Assembly (NCBI GenBank): GCA_949128115.1
Contig: OX421961.1
Coordinates: 85,357,277-85,421,276, forward strand
Source of the DNA: Anaspis maculata
Lineage: Eukaryota; Arthropoda; Insecta; Coleoptera; Scraptiidae
Direction of reading: 5' to 3'
Length of the DNA: 64,000 nucleotides
The number at the start of each line of letters is the position of its first letter. The first letter of the stretch is position 1. This document shows, piece by piece, positions 20,730 to 32,000 of this stretch. A model generated the notes under the pieces. That model was given only the letters and a program-made list of their open reading frames with translations. It did not search any database and was not told the origin of the DNA. A program made the position numbers and the translations under genes.

Positions 20730-22985
20730 GACTCAAGTAACATCCTTCTTTTCAGACCCACCTAATGAGTTATTGATTTTCGGCTTATCTTCCTTTTTTC
20801 TTAGACCTGCCAGTTGAGGAGTTTATTTTTGACCCGAGTATCATCCTTCTTTTTGGACCTGCGAAATACACAGTCAATTTCTAAATTTTTGACTCGAGCA
20901 TCTTCCTTCTTTTCAGACCCATGAAAATTTTTTATTTTTAACTCAAGTATAATAATCTCAATAATAATTATCATTATTCTCGGACTCAACAGATGAGTAA
21001 TTGATTTTTGCTCAAGTATCATCCTTCTTTTCAGACCCACCAGATAAACTCACCAGATGAGGAATAGATGTTTGACTCGAGTATTATTCTTCTCGGACCC
21101 TCCAGATGAGATAAGTTCATTTTTTGCTCAAGTATCCTGCTTTTTCTAAGACTCACCAGATAGAGCATTGACTCTTCACTAAAGTTATGTCCTTCTTTTT
21201 AGCGCCACCAGATAAGGATTCAATTTTCGAGTCAAGTATTCTTAGCGAGATTCTTAGGCCTACCCTACCAGATATATGGAGCTTATTTCCATTTCAAGTA
21301 TCATCCTTATTTCCAGACCCACCAGATGAATAATTGATTTTTGACTCAATTAGGTACCATCTTTCTTTTTCAACTCACTACAAAGGTGGAGTCTATTTTT
21401 GACTTGACATTCTTGTTTTCTTCACACGCTAGTTCAGACGTTTATCTTTGACGAGTATCATCCTTTCTTTAGATTAACCTGATGCAGGACCTATTTTTTC
21501 GTTTTTGATTGAAGCATCCTTATTTCTTCTCAGACCCACCAGATAAGTTACTTTTTCACCCAAGTATCATCCTTCCTCCCAAATTCACCTGATACAGAAC
21601 TGATTTATTGACTCAAGCATCCTTCTCCCTTTTAGATTCACCAAATAATAAGATCATTTTTCATTCGAGTATCATTTTTTTTATATCCGCCAGGTAAGAA
21701 ATTGATTTTTGAGTCGAGTATCATCCTTTTTTCCAGATCCAGCAGATAAAGATTTTATTTTTGACTCAGGTAACATCCTTCTTTCTGAACTTAGTACAAA
21801 GATGAAGTCTTTTTTTATTCGAGTACTTTTTTTACCCGCTAATTAAAGACTTTATTTTTGATTGGGTATCATCCTTCTTTTCAGATCCACTATAATAAGT
21901 CTATTTTCAAATCAAGAATCCTTTTCTGAACTTTTGACTCAAGGATCTTCTTCCCAGACCCACCAAATAAGAAGTTTATCCAATCCTATTGAATAGTGCA
22001 CGCATTATCACGCGCATATATGCCTGCATTTTTCAATAAGACTGGATAAAGCATAGTATTCTACTCGCGGGTAATGGCTATTACTCATTCGGATGCTTTA
22101 CGACACTCGTCAAGGCTCGTGTCGGCAAACTGCATCCTCATGAGTAAGAAGCAATCATTACCCGTTTGTTGAATACGAGGTTGAATAATATACTATTATT
22201 TTCAACTCAAGTATAATTTTTTTCGGACCCATCAGATAAGAAATTGATTTTTGACTCAAGTATCATCCTTCTTTTGAAACTCACCAGATAAGGAATTGAT
22301 TTTTGATTCAAGTACCATATTTCTTTTCAAACTCACGACAGGGATCGATGGAGTCTATTTTTGACCCAAACATTCTTGTTTTCTTTACCTGCTAGTTCAA
22401 AAGTTCATTTTTGATCGAGCATCATCCTTTTTTTTTAGATTCACCAGATACCGAGCTTATATTTGAATGTTTAATTCAAGCATCCTTTTCCTTTTCAGAC
22501 TCGCCAGATAAGAAGTTCATTTTTCATTCAAGTATTATCCTCGGTATTATCCTTCTTTAACTAATCAATTTTCTAGTCAAGTATTGTCCTTAATTTTAGA
22601 CCTACTGTAAGTTTTTTTTTAATTAAGTATCCTCAGGCATATCAGATAAGGAGTTTATTTTCGATCCAAGTATCATCCTTCTTCTCACACTCACCACCCA
22701 CAAGATAAAGAACTGATTTATTCACTCAAGTATCGTCCTGCTTTCCAGACCCACCTCATGATTTTTGGCTCAAGTGTCATTCTTTTTTCCGGACTCACTA
22801 CATAGCTGAAGTCTATTTTTGGCTCAAGCAATCTTCCTTCTTCAGATATGCCAGTTGAGGAGTTTCGAGTATCCTTTTTTTTCAGACTTACCAGATACAC
22901 AGTCCATTTCCGAATTTTTTACTCTAGCAGTCTAGCATCCTCTTTCTTTCCAGGCTTGTCATATAATAAATCCATTCTTCACTTA
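20730..22985. repeat. Degenerate satellite of about 52 bp, 2.25 kb long
   Basis: The recurring core is GACTCAAGTATCATCCTTCT, then a TTTCAGACCCACCAGATAAG block and a TTGATTTTT spacer, with heavy divergence and indels. About 40 units are estimated. Two small inverted-repeat elements interrupt it (about 21977-22049 and 22056-22185). Confidence 0.85.
22056..22185. mobile_element. Small inverted-repeat element inside the satellite
   Basis: Left TATTCTACTCGCGGGTAATG pairs loosely with right CATTACCCGTTTGTTGAATA. Internal ACTCATTCGGATGC pairs with GCATCCTCATGAGT. It interrupts the 52-bp periodicity. A smaller inverted pair (CCAATCCTATTGAATA and TTCAATAAGACTGG) lies at 21977-22049. Confidence 0.55.
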
Positions 22986-23014
22986 AGGACGGCATTTCCT
23001 AGCATAAAAAATGG

Positions 23015-25620
23015 CTAAAGCAGACTACAGCAAACATAGAGTATTTTTTTCAGCATTCGCCAACACTAAACACGATATGGTTACGTTGCGGCATTTTCCG
23101 GAAACTCATTTATACGCGAAAATGCAAAACATGAAGGAAATGGGAATTTTTTTTCGAAATTTGAATTTTTCCAACAAAAATTTAATAACCACTTCAGTGA
23201 ATTCTTTTTGAACGATCGCATATCATTGGTTCGTTTCTTGGATTTTCCGCGGGAAATGTGGAAATTCAGTTTTTCACAATTTTCCACTTTTTTTCCTAAT
23301 TGACCGCGAATAAGACGTAGAAAACAACAAGTAATGACGAAAACCATTTACGTGAATTTCCCAACGTTTTTCGGTGAATAACGATGAATTTTCTCGAATC
23401 CATAGTAGTGGGAGCGGTACGCGAAAGCATACCGCATTTTGGAGTGCAGTAGCGAGATTTTGCATGGGCGTACTTTATACCAAGACAAGCGATTTGACCC
23501 GCAGCACTCGATATTTCGTCCCTTAGGGGGCCAATGGGGGCCCTCCAAATTTTCAAGATGCAAGAACTTTCACAAAATGATCATTGAGTATCGTCATGTA
23601 TGTCATAAGTTCAGCTTACGGGTCTATTGAAAATGTTTTCATCAAATGTCGTCGTGTCCGATTCATTCTTCACATTTGAAAAAAAAATTCTTTCGCAGAG
23701 GTCAAAAAAACTGTTTTTATTTTTTCTGCTGTGCAAGAAAACGATAAATTCATATGTTTTGTTGCGTTCCCAACTAAATCGCGTTCCGTAAGCCCAAATA
23801 TGAAGACAATTTTTTCGCAGTATCATTTTCCCAAGAAGAGGTGACCTCTTCAGTACACTTTTTTCAACAGCATTTTTTTCAATGTTCCCAGTGGATAACA
23901 CTGTCAATTTTCGCAGATATGAGAAGCTTGAACTCTTTTCTTAGTAATTTCCATGCAACATGGCTTCAAAACATACAAGAGAGCCCTAAAACTTTTTTTT
24001 TCTGCTGGGCCGTCAAATTTTTGGCATGTTGATTTTGTAGTAGGGGAGACGCGCAAAAAAATAAGATCTAGTCTAGGCGAATAAGTTCTACCGGAAAATA
24101 TACCTACTTACACCTAACGACTCTGCGTTTTGTTGTACTGCAATAAAACACGCCATGGAAGAATATTTTCTGTTGAAACCAAATCGCCTGTGCCTGCACT
24201 CCTGCAGCCTGGATTGAATACTGGTCCGCGTCTCTCCTACTATAAAATCAAAATATCGTGAGTTGGACGGCCCAGCAGAATTTTTTTTTTTTTGGGCTCC
24301 CTTGGGCGTTTTAGAGTCATGTTGCTTCGCAACCACCAGGAAAAGAGTTCGAGGTTTCCATTCCTGCAAAAATTACGAGTGATATCCAGTGAGGACATAG
24401 AAAGAAATGCTCTTGGAAAAGAGGTACTGAAGAGGTCACCACTTCTTTGAAAAATACCATTACAAGAAAAATTTCTATATAATTAGGTTCAGGGAATGCG
24501 ATTTAGTTGGGAACGCAACAGAACATATGAATTTATCGTCTCCTTGCATAGAAGAAAAAATAAAAACAGTTTTTTTGACCTCTGCCAAAGAATTTTTTTT
24601 TCAAGTGTGAAGAATGAATCGGACACAACGACAATTGATGAAAATATTTTCAATAGACCCGTAAGCTTCACTCATGACATACATGACGATACTCAATGAC
24701 CGTCATGTGAAAGTTCTTGCATCTTGAAAATTTGGAGGGCCCCCATTGGCCCCCTAAGGGACAAAATATCGAGTGCTGCGGGTCGAATCGCTTGTCTTGG
24801 TATAAAGTATGCCCATACCAAATCTCGTTCGTTACTGCACTCCAAAATGCAGTATCGATGTGTTTTTAGGTGTGTACCGCTTGCACTATCGGAAATCCGG
24901 GATGTTTGGAGATCCAAGACACGGAAAAACTTGTAACTCGGTAACCGTACGTCCGAATCCAGATTGGTTGGTGTCTTAGAATTGATGATCAATTTTTGCA
25001 TTTTATCATACCAGTTTCATTCTCCTTAAATTTTTCAGAAAAAAGATACAGGCAAGAATTTGTTTTCCACGTTTGAGCTTATGTACGCAATAATGTACAG
25101 GGTCAGTTTGTAAAAACATGGAACCTACACCAAAACATAGAGTATTTTTTTCCGCATTCGCCAACACCAAACACGATATGGTTACGTTGCGGTATTTTCC
25201 GGAAACTCATTTTTACGCGAAAATGCAAAAGTGCAGGTATAGGCTGTCTGATTTCTACATGATTCTAGTCGGCTGCGATTCAGGCCGCGATCGGCCGATG
25301 ACGACCAGAAACACAGCCCACTATTTTGTAGAAAATTTTGTAACTTGGTAAACGTACCTACTTCTGAATCGAGATTGGTTGGTGTCTTAAAACTGATGAT
25401 CAATTTTTGCATTTTGTCATACCAATTTTTTTTTGTCTCGAATTTTCTAGGAAAAAGATACAGGCAAGGATCTCCTTTCCTCGTTTGAGCTTTTAGCAAT
25501 GTACAGTACAGGGTCAATGTGGAAACATGAAACCTACACAAAAAAGTTTTTATCCCGCATTCGCCAATACCAAACATGATATGGTGGCATTTTGCAGCAT
25601 TTTCCGAAAACTCATTCTGA
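23015..25620. repeat. Three direct copies of a block of about 110 bp
   Basis: A block containing CGCATTCGCCAACACCAAAC then ACGATATGGTTACG and CATTTTCCGGAAACTCATT recurs at about 23033-23130, 25135-25232 and 25545-25625. The copies flank the 23395-24905 palindrome. Confidence 0.8.
23395..24905. repeat. Palindrome of about 1.5 kb inside the giant hAT-like element
   Basis: Left-arm landmarks GCATTTTGGAGTGCAGTA, GGGCCAATGGGGGCCCTCC and TTGCGTTCCCAACTAAATCG recur inverted in the right arm (24480-24860). Inner pairs AGGTGACCTCTTCAGTAC and CTGCTGGGCCGTC extend the symmetry towards a centre near 24120. Confidence 0.85.
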
Positions 25621-25636
25621 AGCAAAGTTTTCTAAA

Positions 25637-26070
25637 TCGGCGAGTCGGTGGAATTTCCTGTCGGTGAATTGTCTTGTCGGTGAGTTGTCTTGTCGGTGAA
25701 ATGTCTTGTCGGTGAATCGGCGTGTCGGTGAAATGTCCTGTCGGTGAAATGGCGCGTCGGTGAAATGTTCTGTCGGTGAAATGTCCTGTCGGTAAATCGG
25801 CGTGTCGGTGAAATGTCCTGTCGGTGAAATGGCGTGTCGGTGAAATGTCCTGTCGGTGAATTGGCGTGTCGGTGAAATGTCCTGTCGGTGAAAGGGCGTG
25901 TCGGTGAAATGGCCTGTCGGCGAAATGGCGTGTCGGTGAAATGTCCTGTCGGTGAATCGGCGAGTCGGTGAAATGTCCTGTCGGCGAAACGGCGTGTCGG
26001 TGAAATGTCCGTTCGGTGAAATGGTTGTCGGTGAAATGTCCTGTCGGTGAGTTGGTTGTCGGTGAAATGT
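25637..26070 (-). repeat. 16-bp tandem array, right subterminal (inverted copy)
   Basis: Units ATGTCCTGTCGGTGAA and ATGGCGTGTCGGTGAA are reverse complements of those at 19575-19991. The two arrays make a subterminal inverted repeat of more than 400 bp in the element. Confidence 0.95.
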
Positions 26071-26087
26071 ACCAAACCCTCGAAGAA

Positions 26088-26350
26088 TACACTGCCGTGC
26101 TAAGCCTAATGCACGTATCTACATTTTCATAAATTTGATACACTGCAGTTTTATGCCAAGTTTTTATGCCGTTATGTTATAGTATAATATGAATAGAGCA
26201 GTTATTTGAGAACTCTAATTATTGCGCTATCCATGTATAATCATAACCATATGATCGCAAACATCATAGCCCCTAAAATATGAGCATGAAAATGCAGTGT
26301 ATCTAATTTATCGAAGTGTAGTTACGCGCTTTAGGGTTAGCACGGCAGTA
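26088..26350. mobile_element. MITE nested in the giant hAT-like element
   Basis: ACTGCCGTGCTAA (26090) is mirrored by TTAGCACGGCAGT (26350). The arms continue through CATTTTCATAAATTTGATACACTGCA and its imperfect complement near 26285-26325. Confidence 0.65.
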
Positions 26351-26575
26351 CAGGTGAGCCGTGAAAGTGGCTGTCGAGCTGTCGTACAAATTCGCTTCCG
26401 ATTTACAGAGGCCCTGTCGTTCATCGGTTGCAACTGTGCATTTATTTGACAGATAGGCAATTTTTACAACAAAATATAGATGGTGCCACACAAAAACCCA
26501 TCAATAGCCCAAAACCCACCAAAAACACAAAAACCCACCCACTTTTTCTGAATATATGGGTTTTTGCCAACCCTG

Positions 26576-26583
26576 AAATCGAC
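26576..26583. other. Target-site duplication, right copy (AAATCGAC)
   Basis: Identical to 19293-19300; marks the right edge of the hAT-like element. Confidence 0.9.
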
Positions 26584-26752
26584 AAGCCAGACAACCAGAC
26601 CAAGATCTGTACCGTTCGGATATTACCTCGCCGAGGGCTCCGAGTGCGCTCGGTTTCGTCGGAAGTTTTTGACCGAGACGAAACCGACGAAGACGACTAT
26701 TTGCTTGGCCTGCTCCACCTTAATAGATAGGTATATTCTTGAGATTAATAAA
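26576..26752 (+). pseudogene. 3' part of the split reading frame, with AATAAA
   Basis: The frame of the left half continues here for 51 codons (ending DEDDYLLGLLHLNR) to TAG at 26728-26730. AATAAA follows at 26747-26752, the layout of a terminal exon. The region is more GC-rich than its surroundings. The protein is not recognised. Confidence 0.35.
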
Positions 26753-26759
26753 GCAATGC

Positions 26760-27755
26760 CGAAATACCGCCCTTGTAGAGGACTAAGTAAACAAACTGGG
26801 TGTTGGGTCGACGACTTTTTGTGTTCTTTCTACCACCACATTAAAACGATATTTAAATACTTCGTGCTTATGTTGCAACGTGTATGCTTAATTACTGAGA
26901 AATAAAAATGCTCGACAAAAGTTCCAAATGACCCAACATTTTGGGTTGCTGTAAAACAAAGAATACAAAACAACATAATATATGAAACTCTAAAACAGTA
27001 AAATTAAAACTGGGTAAAATAAATTACTTTTTGTATAAGTGATTCCTTAAAATGTAAATGGAATTTTTCAAAGCGCTTGCTGCGATGATTTTAAATAATT
27101 TTGAAGGAAGGCCGAAAGAGTCCCAAATTTTTTTGAAAAAGGTGGTGATTGTTCCACGGGCCCCGACGAATACAGGGGTGATTCATGAGTGACCTTACAT
27201 AGACTAATGAGAGTTCCACAGGACTTCGAGGCGAATCGGGATCCACAGAAAAATTTTGTTTTCTCCATTGGTTACGAAGATACAGGGTGTTTTGTGTGTT
27301 TCGTATAAAACTTTGATAAGCGATATTTCTGAAACTGCTAGAGATATTTTGTTGAAATTTACCAGTTATATTTCTCTGTTGGAACTTATCCAGGATCTAT
27401 ACCGGATAAGTCAAAATCCAGGGCCAGGCTAGAAAAAATGTACCCCTTTGTTATTTGATCAAAAAGTACATTTTCTGACCGCTTTTTTTAAAACCGCTAT
27501 TAGATTCAAAAAGCTAAGGAAAAATGCTTCAAGAATCAGTTCTCAATTTAGATGGCACACCTAAACTGGTTCGACAATAAAATTAAAAGTAAAATTTGTT
27601 AGTAAGTTTCCATTTTCAACCGGACATATGAAAGTAGCTGCTACAAAAATAGCAGCTATTTTTAGCTGCTATAAAAAAGTAGCATAGCAGTTCGTAGCTG
27701 CTACTCAAAAATAGCAGTTTTGCCCATCACTACCTAAAATCGTGGTTTTTAGGCT
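26760..27755. other. Intergenic, no gene seen
   Basis: Contains a TACAGGGTG motif (27281) of the kind seen at transposon ends in this window, with no matching partner nearby. No coding region was recognised. Confidence 0.4.
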
Positions 27756-27758
27756 TTA

Positions 27759-27905
27759 AAGCTGGATTCCCAGTTGCGAATATTCGGACAGAAAAGGCGA
27801 AATTCAATGTCAAAGTCGTCATATTGGCCAATCAGAGCCCTCGAATTCAAAATTTGAATAAAATCGCATTTTCTGTCCGAATATTCGCTTCTGGGAACCC
27901 AGCTT
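27759..27905. mobile_element. 147-bp MITE with TA target duplication
   Basis: AAGCTGGATTCCCAG at the left and CTGGGAACCCAGCTT at the right, both arms continuing through CGAATATTCGGACAGAAAA. TA lies on both sides (27757-27758, 27906-27907), suggesting Tc1/mariner mobilisation. Confidence 0.8.
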
Positions 27906-27909
27906 TACT

Positions 27910-28160
27910 CGGGCAAATTATTCCTACGCCAAGCTAGCATTACATTTAGCGAGTTTGACACTTACGTTACGATTTCGTTATGTTTGTTGTTTTCAGCTGA
28001 TGTGATTTCAGATTCTCAACTGTGATTAGCGGAAATAAACCTTTCTTCCTAAATGGAATTTGGAATTTCACGGGTAACGCTCGGAAGTCGGGACTACTTT
28101 TCAAGCGAAGAAATCTGGTAGTCTTTTCTATGAGTGTATCGAGTATAGTAACGCAAAGTA
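27910..28160. repeat. Dispersed repeat C, copy 1
   Basis: Similar to 59583-59945: both begin with GGGCA(A/G)ATTATTCCTACGCC and end near a GGGACTACTTTTCAAGCG block. The other copy has about 100 bp of extra internal DNA. Confidence 0.75.
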
Positions 28161-28218
28161 GATAAAAGTACCTACCTAGTCAATTTCAAACCAAAAAAAC
28201 TCGACAGTACAGTTTAAC

Positions 28219-28284
28219 GTATACCTGCTGGCGCCTGCGGCATCAATTTAAAGTACAAACGATGGCGTAGGCGTCAGCAGGTAT
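28219..28284. mobile_element. Short hairpin element
   Basis: TATACCTGCTGGCGCCTGCG pairs with CGTAGGCGTCAGCAGGTATA. Only about 15 bp separate the arms. Confidence 0.6.
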
Positions 28285-28292
28285 AATTGGAA

Positions 28293-28429
28293 TCCACCTT
28301 TCCCATGACAGCTTCACGCATATCTACCTGTGAGCGTGGCGTGGAGCTAGCGATCTTTAGAGCTGTTTGTATTAGCGGGAATCTGCGCTCACAGGTATGC
28401 GCGAGTGATTTCTCATATGGGAAAGGTGG
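28293..28429. mobile_element. MITE with about 43-bp TIRs
   Basis: CCACCTTTCCCATGACAGC at the left mirrors CATATGGGAAAGGTGG at the right; CTGTGAGCG and CGCTCACAG sit at the inner ends. It lies about 270 bp beyond the anillin poly(A) candidate. Confidence 0.7.
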
Positions 28430-28700
28430 AATGTAGGCTGTATTTACACTGTGATTTACATGAAATGTACGGGTACGGATTTCATAAATTTTCGCCATAT
28501 TGTCACCATGATGTCGCCATGCACGCCAAATCAGTACACTGCGTGAGCGTGAGAATAAACTCCTTTTTTTCTGAAACTCTGTAGGAATGTAGGTATCTAC
28601 CTTATTGATGTTTCCAAACCCTGGCTACAATATTATCATCATGAAAACGTTGAATTCAGGATTAAATTTAAAACAATAGCAATGATTAAATTACCAAAAG

Positions 28701-28706
28701 TTTATT
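28701..28706 (-). promoter_or_regulatory. Candidate polyadenylation signal of anillin
   Basis: The plus strand reads TTTATT, so the minus strand is AATAAA, 326 bp downstream of the anillin stop codon. No coding signal lies between. Position and motif fit the end of a 3' UTR of about 350 bp; transcript evidence is lacking. Confidence 0.4.
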
Positions 28707-29031
28707 AAGTTAAAATATCTTGTTATATACAGTACATATATAGTGTATAATTAGGGATAATTAATAACTTAGAAACAGCAAAGATTAGCAAAAAGTTAGT
28801 GCATAGTAGGTATAAATATATAAAAAGATACTACATTGGTCCTATGAATAATCATGGATAATGAAGGAGTCATACGTAAAAAGTAAGTGAACACAATTTT
28901 GTGTCACTACAATAATTAAGTATAAAAACTCTCACACATTCACACACTTGAAGCTTGTGTTAGTTCTGAAGATTATATTTCAACACAAACTGGGCCAAAT
29001 ACTGACGTTGGCACTGTATTATTGCTCATTC

Positions 29032-32000
29032 TCATTTGTCTCCACATATCCTGAAGGCAGCAATAGCTTTGTTAAACTCATTGCACCACTTGATTCGTTC
29101 TTCTTTCGTGTCAGCCGAAAGCAAATGTCTGAAATTCAGGAAGATTGGTTTAAGTAATCATCAGATACATCATCTATGAACAAATACCTTATGATCGTTT
29201 TGTCTCCCTTACAAATCATCACCAAGGTGTCTTTGTCACTGGGATAGGCGATTCGTTCTCTTTCTAGCAAAAATGTATGAGGTCTTGCACAAATATCACG
29301 ATTAACAGGTCCAACGTTTCTTGTCAAGCAATTATTCAAACTGATCGAATCGATTGGGGGCTGGAATAAATGTTTTGCATATTTCAAGACTGAATTTATG
29401 AAAGCATTCTCGCACTTACGACTTTTCTTTCGTCATCTGGATATTTCCAGTAGCTCAAAACGTTCCCTTTGAGCAGACACCACCTTCGGTGCCACGCTCC
29501 AAAACCGGACACATCTTCAAACATCGTTAAAAAGCCACGATGTTCGACTGAAAGCGCCATTTCTACTGAAATGCACATTTCAACTGTGCCATCGAGCGGA
29601 CTCATTGAAGGCGTCTGTAATTCACACTCTGCATTATGACAATCAAAACAACATGAGAATATGACGTTACATTGTTCAAACTCCATTGCCTTTTACTGCG
29701 AACTGGCATGGAAAACACGATGTAGCCCATCAATGCGAACGTTGGAGAGCGGACGGCGTGGGGACCGGCGGGAGACTCTTTGATTGGCCGTGCCAAACGG
29801 GAGTCGTGTTTTGACTTCTTGGGAGTCGACTTGTTGCCGGACTTTTTAATGTGGTATTTTACGTCGTGTGGGAGCGTTTCTTCTTGAGCTTGCAAGCAAT
29901 AAACCTCAAACGTGATTGTTGAGTCGCTGCAGACTTTCTCCAACTTGAAATTACCCGGGATGTTCAAATCCAGTTCGGAATTTTTACCATTAGTCGCAAC
30001 AGTAGAGACCAAAGGAGTTGGAACTACTTGTTCTCCACACTTGATCAAACAAACCACGTGATGGCCTTTGCCTCCAGCTGTAAAAAGCATGATGTGAAAT
30101 TAACAGCATTATTCCACTAAAATAATCATTTTTCTACGATCTTGATACTCTCTTATACCCTGGACACACTAGAAAGCTTAATGATCATTAACGGATCGTC
30201 ATTCATTTTAAAAATACCCGGGACACACTGTCTTGGTTAATGATAATTAAGGACGAAAACGTATTAGTTCCTTTGCTGTCACCAAGACAGCAACACAAGT
30301 TGAATGACGATCCATCCTTAATGATCATTAAGCTTTCTAGTGTGTCCAGGGTAATGACGTTTCCTGGTTAATGATCATCAAGCACGAAACGTAATTACGT
30401 TTCCCTTGCTGTCAGCAAGACAGCAGACACTAAGCTTTCTAGTGTGTCCAGGGTGTTCAGGGTATTAGTCAACCTTGAAATTGCTCTCAATAAAATGTCA
30501 AAACAATATCAAAGCTGGAGTAGAGCAATGCAAAACAGTCTAATGGTCCTATGTAACACCACAAGAGCTCAAGAGTTTTATCGGGTGGTAAAAAGTTCCT
30601 CGAAAGCGTTGTTGTCTAGAAATTCAACGAGTGTGTGATGGGCTCCTTATTATTTAAAAAAGCTGGTGGGTTTTCATCTATGTAAAAAACAAACCAGCCC
30701 CTCGAGTTGAATTGCTTCATGTCAACAAAGCTTGAGGCGAAGTTTCAAAAATTTACGATAAAATTCATTACTCTAGTGGTATGTGACGAGAATATTCATA
30801 AAACGTTAAATTAACAAAATTTGCAGGCCTGCCATTGCGTAGTGCGTGGATTGTCGGCGTCGACGTCAGAGATATAAAACAGCATACGTCGAGATTTTTT
30901 CGCGATAAAAAAATCCATTTCCATTGATGGTTTTATCAATGGAATAGTCACTAAAAGACCCTAGTCGTAGCCTCTTCATGAAATGCCTACTTCTTCACTC
31001 GCATTATTTGCAACACTCACCTTCGGCTCGTGTTCAATCATCATGCTTGTGAAGAAATGAGTATGATTCCTTTTTGCTCGTACAATATACTACATAATTT
31101 CCTACGACCCTAATATTCTTTCACTAAGCAGTCAAATTCTCTCACCCAACCTTGATATGCCTTCAAGGTGCTTACAGAAACCTAATCCGATGAAATCCGG
31201 ATTACTGGATCGAATCTGTTGCATTCGGAAATCCATTCATGGTGATTTTATGCTCAATACGATCGGCAAATCTGGGTGATCCTGCCGCGGAGGAGGGTTA
31301 GTTGCCAGATCAAGCCATGTTGCCAACCATCAAACATTGAAATCAGGTTTTTCACAATGGGCTATGTGCATGACCTTGAGCTGTCAACGCGTAGGACACA
31401 CAGAGCCTATGGTGGTGAAAATGAGAACGTCTTGTGGCGATCTTTGACAGCAGACAGCTGGCAGACGACAGCTTTGACGTGGTTGGTTACACCTTGTTTT
31501 GACATCAGAGATTACATTTATTTTCTGTGTATTTGTTGGTTGTGCATGTTATGATGAAGCCACCACGTAAAGGAAATTTAAAATGTTCATAATAAAAGAG
31601 TGCAAGAATACGACGATACGACACGAGCGCCATCTAGTGAGATATTCGCTAACTAAGTCGCTTCCACAAGAGCTTCACATTCCGCGGCGGCGCTACATGT
31701 CATGCACGTAGCCCATAAAACCATCGTGTTTTTAATAAAGTGACCTTGATTTCGGACTGGGGCTTGACGTGTTCATCGTGTTTGGTCCATGGTCCTATCA
31801 TTGTCTTCGTTACCACTACGACGCTTTTGTGGAACTTGGAAGTGTAATCCGTCGTTGTGAAGGTGGATGAGAGGTGGTTTCTGAGGAAGGTGGAGGGAAA
31901 CATAACCAGATTTCCTTGATGTCATGGTTCTGCAGCTCCCTCAGATTTCCTGAGCCACAGTGCTGTTTAATGTAGTTGTATACGCAACGTTTGTCTTCCA

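Larger units (their letters stand above)
19301..26575. mobile_element. Giant (7275 bp) non-autonomous hAT-like transposon
   Basis: The left end reads CAGGGATGGCA; the complement of the right end reads CAGGGTTGGCA. The flanking 8 bp are identical on both sides: AAATCGAC at 19293-19300 and 26576-26583. TIR sequence and 8-bp duplication are diagnostic of the hAT superfamily. Contents in order: AAAACCCAC-type subterminal repeats; an array of 16-bp units (19575-19991); unique DNA; a 52-bp satellite (20730-22985); direct repeats; a 1.5-kb palindrome (23395-24905); an inverted 16-bp array (25637-26070); a nested MITE (26088-26350); and subterminal AAAACCCA repeats. No transposase motif was found in any frame. 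It begins 447 bp upstream of the GMPPA start codon. Confidence 0.9.
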
